Position numbers and translations under genes: made by a program. A stretch of 64,000 nucleotides of DNA, from positions 240,250 through 304,249 of the forward strand of contig JAFEGJ010000001.1 in the NCBI GenBank assembly GCA_018240015.1, in the 5' to 3' direction. Positions 61,038 to 64,000 of this stretch are shown piece by piece. The number at the start of each line of letters is the position of its first letter. Positions within the stretch are counted from its first letter, which is position 1. The notes beneath the pieces were generated by a model. The model worked only from the letters and a program-made list of their open reading frames with translations. It had not been told where the DNA came from and ran no database searches. This DNA comes from Verrucomicrobiota bacterium (lineage in GTDB: Bacteria > Chlamydiota > Chlamydiia > Chlamydiales > Rhabdochlamydiaceae).

Positions 61038-61902
61038 TTTTATCGCCCCATGACAATTTGCGGCTGCGTTTGTAGAGGTCTTTTTCTTTCTGCGTCACGG
61101 TCTTTTGCACAATTTTCCCTTCGGTGCACAGCGTAAGCTGAACATGTCCCTTGCCGATCTTGGGAGCAGCCACCAAACGCGCGCCTGTGGGTTCCTTTTT
61201 GTCTTTCGACACAATGAGATACGAGAATTTCTCGTCTTCAAACCCGAGCGTGCCACTCTTTAGCTGTTTGTGCAATTTGGTGCGCTCGACGCGCGCAGGA
61301 AAATGGCACCAATCACTTCCCTGCATCGGACAAGGAAGCTGATGTGGACACGGCGCTACAATCGATGCGCCTTGCGATAAAAGCCAGGTGCGCACGCGGA
61401 TGATGCGGGCATAACCTCCAGGAGTTCCAGGTTCGATGACAATGAGGAGTTTTTGCGCAGCCTTCCATGCCTCTTCGATGACTTTGTCAGCTTGGGGCAT
61501 TTCGCCAAGACTATAGGAAAGTAAAACCAGATCGTGAGGCTCTAAAGTACACGGAAGCTTTTCTTGTTTCCAAACCACCAGATCTTCAATCTGCTGCTTA
61601 CCTAGCGCAATGAAGCGCGGATCGGCCTCGATGAGTGTTCCTTTTTTAAGTCCGGCAAAAATGGTTTTTGCTGCGATCCATCCCGTGCCAGGACCGGCCC
61701 CCAGATCGAGCATCGTCTCGATGGAAAAGTGATTGGCTTCTTGTAAAACCCGGGTGATGGCCGCGAGCGTCGCTGGAAAGCGCACAGCCAAATAGGCATA
61801 ATAATGGTCTTCGCTGGTCAAATACGGTTTTTTTCCCGTTCGGTAGCGCTCGGAGAGTTCTTCGGCGGCTTTACGTAGCTGAGGTAAAGGGATTTCTTTC
61901 AT
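61027..61902 (-). CDS. Rsm22-family methyltransferase-like protein
   Basis: 291 aa from ATG 61902; a longer form to 61917 is possible. The SAM motif is MLDLGAGPGTGWIAA, with LTLIEADPRFIALG-like acidic strand and HDLVLLSYSLGEMP. The Rsm22 hallmarks are IEPGTPGGYARI and the cysteine pattern CPHQLPCPM, SDWCHFPARVERTKLHK, which may bind iron-sulfur or zinc. Mitochondrial Rsm22 is needed for the small ribosomal subunit. It overlaps pgp6 by 11 bases and follows emrB with a 16-base gap. Confidence 0.9.
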   Translation of the reverse strand: MKEIPLPQLRKAAEELSERYRTGKKPYLTSEDHYYAYLAVRFPATLAAITRVLQEANHFSIETMLDLGAGPGTGWIAAKTIFAGLKKGTLIEADPRFIALGKQQIEDLVVWKQEKLPCTLEPHDLVLLSYSLGEMPQADKVIEEAWKAAQKLLIVIEPGTPGGYARIIRVRTWLLSQGASIVAPCPHQLPCPMQGSDWCHFPARVERTKLHKQLKSGTLGFEDEKFSYLIVSKDKKEPTGARLVAAPKIGKGHVQLTLCTEGKIVQKTVTQKEKDLYKRSRKLSWGDKTTH

Positions 61903-61918
61903 CCCACCATTGTACAAG

Positions 61919-63520
61919 TTAATCAGGATTGAAAGCGATGGGACCTTGGTGCTTTTTCAAGAAAAATAGGGGAACACAGCTGAGGAAGGTGATCAGACCA
62001 GCGATCAGAAGGTTGTCGGCGATGGCCTGAATAAAGACATGTTTTTCCACGCTTTCAATGATCATTTGCTGGGCTTGCAGCGCCGCGGTAAGCGCTGAGC
62101 TGCCTGAATCGGTAAAAGCAGAAGACTGCAGTTTTAAGGCGACATCGACAAAGGCAGGAGAGGAGGGGTCGAGGTTCAGACCGTACATCGCGGTATGATA
62201 GGTAGCTCTCAGGGTAAAGATCGTCTCGAAAACGGCAACGCCCATAGCAGCTCCTATCTGGCGCTGCACAGTAAAGAGTCCGGTGGCTTGCGACATTTTT
62301 TCTTCCGGAATGGTGCTCAGTGTGATCGAAACAAGGGGAGCAAACATCAGCGCCATCGCGACACCGCGCCAAGCAAATAGCCACAATATCTCAGCTTTGC
62401 TGGTGTAGAGGGTAAACTCAGCGTTGAAATAGTAAGTAACTCCCAGTCCGATAATCCCTAAAAAAACGAGAAGGCGCGCAGGAACCCATCTGATGAGAAG
62501 CCCTGAAACAGCTCCGAAAACACCTTGGGCAAGACCTAAAGGCAGAAGGGCTAGGCCTGTGCTAATTTTAGAATATCCGAGTCCATTTTGGAGATAGAGT
62601 GGTAAAAGAAAACTTGAGCCAAACAGAGTAAAAGAGAAGATGAAAAGAACGAGGTTGCCGAGGAAAAAATTCCTATCCCGAAAAACATGGATATTCACAA
62701 CGGGGTGGGATGTGTGTAGTTCTGTCCACACAAATAAAAAAGCTCCGATGGCCGAAATCAAAAAGTAGGAGATGGTGTATTTCGATGTCCATCCTTCGGC
62801 ATTCCAAGGAGCATTTCCGCTCGAGATGGCGACGATGAGAAAGATTAAGAAAACCGAGAGCCATAAAAATCCCCAGAAGTCGAACTTCTCAAACTTTTTT
62901 CCTTCCGTTGTCTTCAAAATCACCCAAGCCGCGAGCATCGTTAGGGCCCCGATCGGGACGTTGATCAAGAAAATCCAGCTCCAATCGAGTTTTTCGATCA
63001 GATAACCGCCGACTGTGGGACCCAGAGAGATCGCGGCGGCGATCGAGATCGAATAAAAACCGAGAGGAATGATGCGTTTTTCAGGAGGAAACTCGTTGGT
63101 GAACAGAATCATCCCCACCGGTGTCAAAATCCCCCCTCCAATCCCCTGGATGACGCGAAAGGCGATGAGAAAGTGTAAGTCCTTGGCTATCGCGCACAAA
63201 TAGGAACTGGCGATAAAAATGATAAGGCCGAGCATGTAGGCTCTTCTAGATCCGATGTGGTCAGAAATCCATCCGGAAACAGCGAGCAAAATCGAAAGCG
63301 CCACCAAATATGCCGTCGAGACCCAGACGACCTCGCTAATGGTGACGCCGTAGGAGGCCATGATGCTAGGAATAGCCACGTTGACGATCGTGCCATCGAG
63401 AATCACCATGAACGTTCCGAGCATCACGGTGAAGAGAACGAGCCACCTATAGAGCTCATGGTCAGGTCTTAAGAAATCGAAGATCTCCATGGCGCGGAGG
63501 CGAAGGATACTCTCCTTCAT
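61919..63520 (-). CDS. DHA2-family multidrug efflux transporter EmrB-like
   Basis: A 533-aa protein with about 14 helices. Signatures are ILDGTIVNVAIPSIMASYGV, SGWISDHIGSRRAYMLGL (motif A), RVIQGIGGGILTPVGMILFT and LGPTVGGYLIEKLDWSWIFL (motif C). GAGGT lies six bases before the ATG. It pumps substrates through an EmrA/TolC-type channel. The gene follows emrA, from which it is separated by the 63535-63701 palindrome. Confidence 0.93.
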   Translation of the reverse strand: MKESILRLRAMEIFDFLRPDHELYRWLVLFTVMLGTFMVILDGTIVNVAIPSIMASYGVTISEVVWVSTAYLVALSILLAVSGWISDHIGSRRAYMLGLIIFIASSYLCAIAKDLHFLIAFRVIQGIGGGILTPVGMILFTNEFPPEKRIIPLGFYSISIAAAISLGPTVGGYLIEKLDWSWIFLINVPIGALTMLAAWVILKTTEGKKFEKFDFWGFLWLSVFLIFLIVAISSGNAPWNAEGWTSKYTISYFLISAIGAFLFVWTELHTSHPVVNIHVFRDRNFFLGNLVLFIFSFTLFGSSFLLPLYLQNGLGYSKISTGLALLPLGLAQGVFGAVSGLLIRWVPARLLVFLGIIGLGVTYYFNAEFTLYTSKAEILWLFAWRGVAMALMFAPLVSITLSTIPEEKMSQATGLFTVQRQIGAAMGVAVFETIFTLRATYHTAMYGLNLDPSSPAFVDVALKLQSSAFTDSGSSALTAALQAQQMIIESVEKHVFIQAIADNLLIAGLITFLSCVPLFFLKKHQGPIAFNPD

Positions 63521-63534
63521 GTTTTACCTCATTT

Positions 63535-63701
63535 GGTAGGCTTGCACCAAACTCCACCCCCTATGGATCAAGCGGCGAAAAACGATCTGCTGCGTTGTCC
63601 TACTTCGCCAACCCCATAGAAGGGGTTGTCTGCATCGGACGCCTTGCATATCATTTTCCGGCGCATTGCTCTTAGGGGATGTTGTTCGGTGCAAGCCTAC
63701 C
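63535..63701 (-). repeat. 167-bp palindromic element, copy 2 of the 109-bp core family, between emrA and emrB
   Basis: The ends are inverted repeats (GGTAGGCTTGCACC is identical at both ends) and the exact centre is AACCCC-ATAGAA-GGGGTT (63610-63627). The core 63561-63669 is the reverse complement of 22708-22816 with four differences. The emrA stop (63697-63699) lies inside the right arm, and the emrB ribosome site follows the left end. Arm differences are G-U compatible on the minus strand, the direction of the operon. Confidence 0.88.
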
Positions 63702-64000
63702 TCGTCTTAATTTTGATTTCGACGGACATGCCTGGCCGCAAATAGAGCCTTTCGTTTTCTGGGGAAGATTTGATGGAAATTCTCAAGGGAATCCGTTGCG
63801 TGACCTTGGTAAAATTCCCCGAGGCATTGTTGGCCGGAATGAGAGAAAATTGCGAAGCGGCCCCCGCTCCGATCATGACGACTTTCCCCTCCAGCCTTAA
63901 ATCAGGATAAGCATCGACTTTGATAATGACGGGATCTTGAAGACGAAGCGTGCGGATTTTTGTCTCTTCTAGATTGGCGCTCACCCACACCTGGGATAAA
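63697..64000 (-). CDS. EmrA/HlyD-type membrane fusion protein, C-terminal part, runs off the window end
   Basis: About 100 residues reading from the window end to TAG 63697-63699, starting within LSQVWVSANLEETKIRTLRL. The pattern of VWVSANLEET, then PVIIKVDAYPDLRLEGKVVM and RIPLRISIK with LRPGMSVEIKIKTR, matches the C-terminal beta-domain of EmrA/HlyD adaptors. It would link EmrB to an outer-membrane channel. Only this end is visible. Confidence 0.9.
   Translation of the reverse strand, partial: LSQVWVSANLEETKIRTLRLQDPVIIKVDAYPDLRLEGKVVMIGAGAASQFSLIPANNASGNFTKVTQRIPLRISIKSSPENERLYLRPGMSVEIKIKTR

Noticed and set aside
1-64000. CRISPR array, prophage or integrase
   Set aside because: I saw no regularly spaced direct repeats, cas-like, phage structural or integrase proteins in the window.

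Overview
The window reads as a gene-dense chromosomal segment of a member of the Chlamydiae, most likely an environmental (Parachlamydiales-type) lineage rather than the genus Chlamydia. The argument is gene content and order. thrS is followed by a ParA/MinD-like ATPase and a pgp6-like protein (in C. trachomatis, from memory, CT581-CT582-CT583). A type II secretion operon runs gspC-like, D, E, F, G, H-like (compare CT573-CT567). recC-recB-recD, tyrB, an mreC-like gene, a ygeD/LplT-like transporter, rpoD and rpsT are all present (compare CT637-CT641 and CT615-CT617). Base composition is moderate and codon use looks even across the window. I cannot name the genus.

Layout. 1-4.5 kb: a partial unknown gene, an OmpR-type response regulator without a neighbouring kinase, a glycine-zipper lipoprotein, a membrane/TPR protein, an unknown gene and a DMT permease. 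4.5-11.5 kb: one overlapping run of TPR protein, von Willebrand A protein, rsmD, nagZ and an AMMECR1-domain gene. 11.5-14.6 kb: a very long MORN-type repeat protein and a small membrane protein. 14.8-22.5 kb: a PEBP-family gene behind the type II secretion operon. 22.8-30.9 kb: membrane proteins, a GT4 glycosyltransferase, mutY, a tandem pair of CDP-glycerol-phosphotransferase-like genes, a small exported protein, mreC and tyrB. 31-39 kb: tRNA-Ala(GGC), two lineage-specific proteins, an exported sirtuin-like protein fused by overlap to rpoD, a CoiA-like gene and rpsT. 39.4-48.7 kb: an endonuclease/exonuclease/phosphatase-fold protein, then recC-recB-recD-dacB as one overlapping minus-strand run. 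48.7-55.5 kb: a lysophospholipid-type transporter, periplasmic carbonic anhydrase, MFS transporter, outer-membrane barrel, and a biotin uptake locus (winged-helix/DUF6314 regulator divergent from bioY and a BPL_N protein). 55.5-64 kb: a 681-aa candidate papain-like protein, thrS-parA-pgp6, an Rsm22-type methyltransferase and an emrA-emrB efflux operon cut by the window end.

The most unusual thing I see is a set of four long, nearly symmetric imperfect palindromes of about 166-186 bp sitting at gene boundaries: 18811-18976 (gspD/gspE), 22676-22841 (5' of a membrane protein), 50488-50673 (5' of carbonic anhydrase) and 63535-63701 (emrA/emrB). Two of them share a 109-bp core with only four differences, yet their outer arms differ between copies in a compensatory way (A-U replaced by G-C on both sides of the stem). 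This suggests selection for a folded RNA or for a mobile palindromic element. A second candidate system is the biotin locus, where repeated AAACC-N-TTTT-N-GGTTT palindromes lie between bioY and a divergent regulator of a type I do not know as a biotin regulator. Neighbouring convergent genes very often overlap at their 3' ends, and the only sizeable non-coding stretches are 22520-22859 and 32046-32337.
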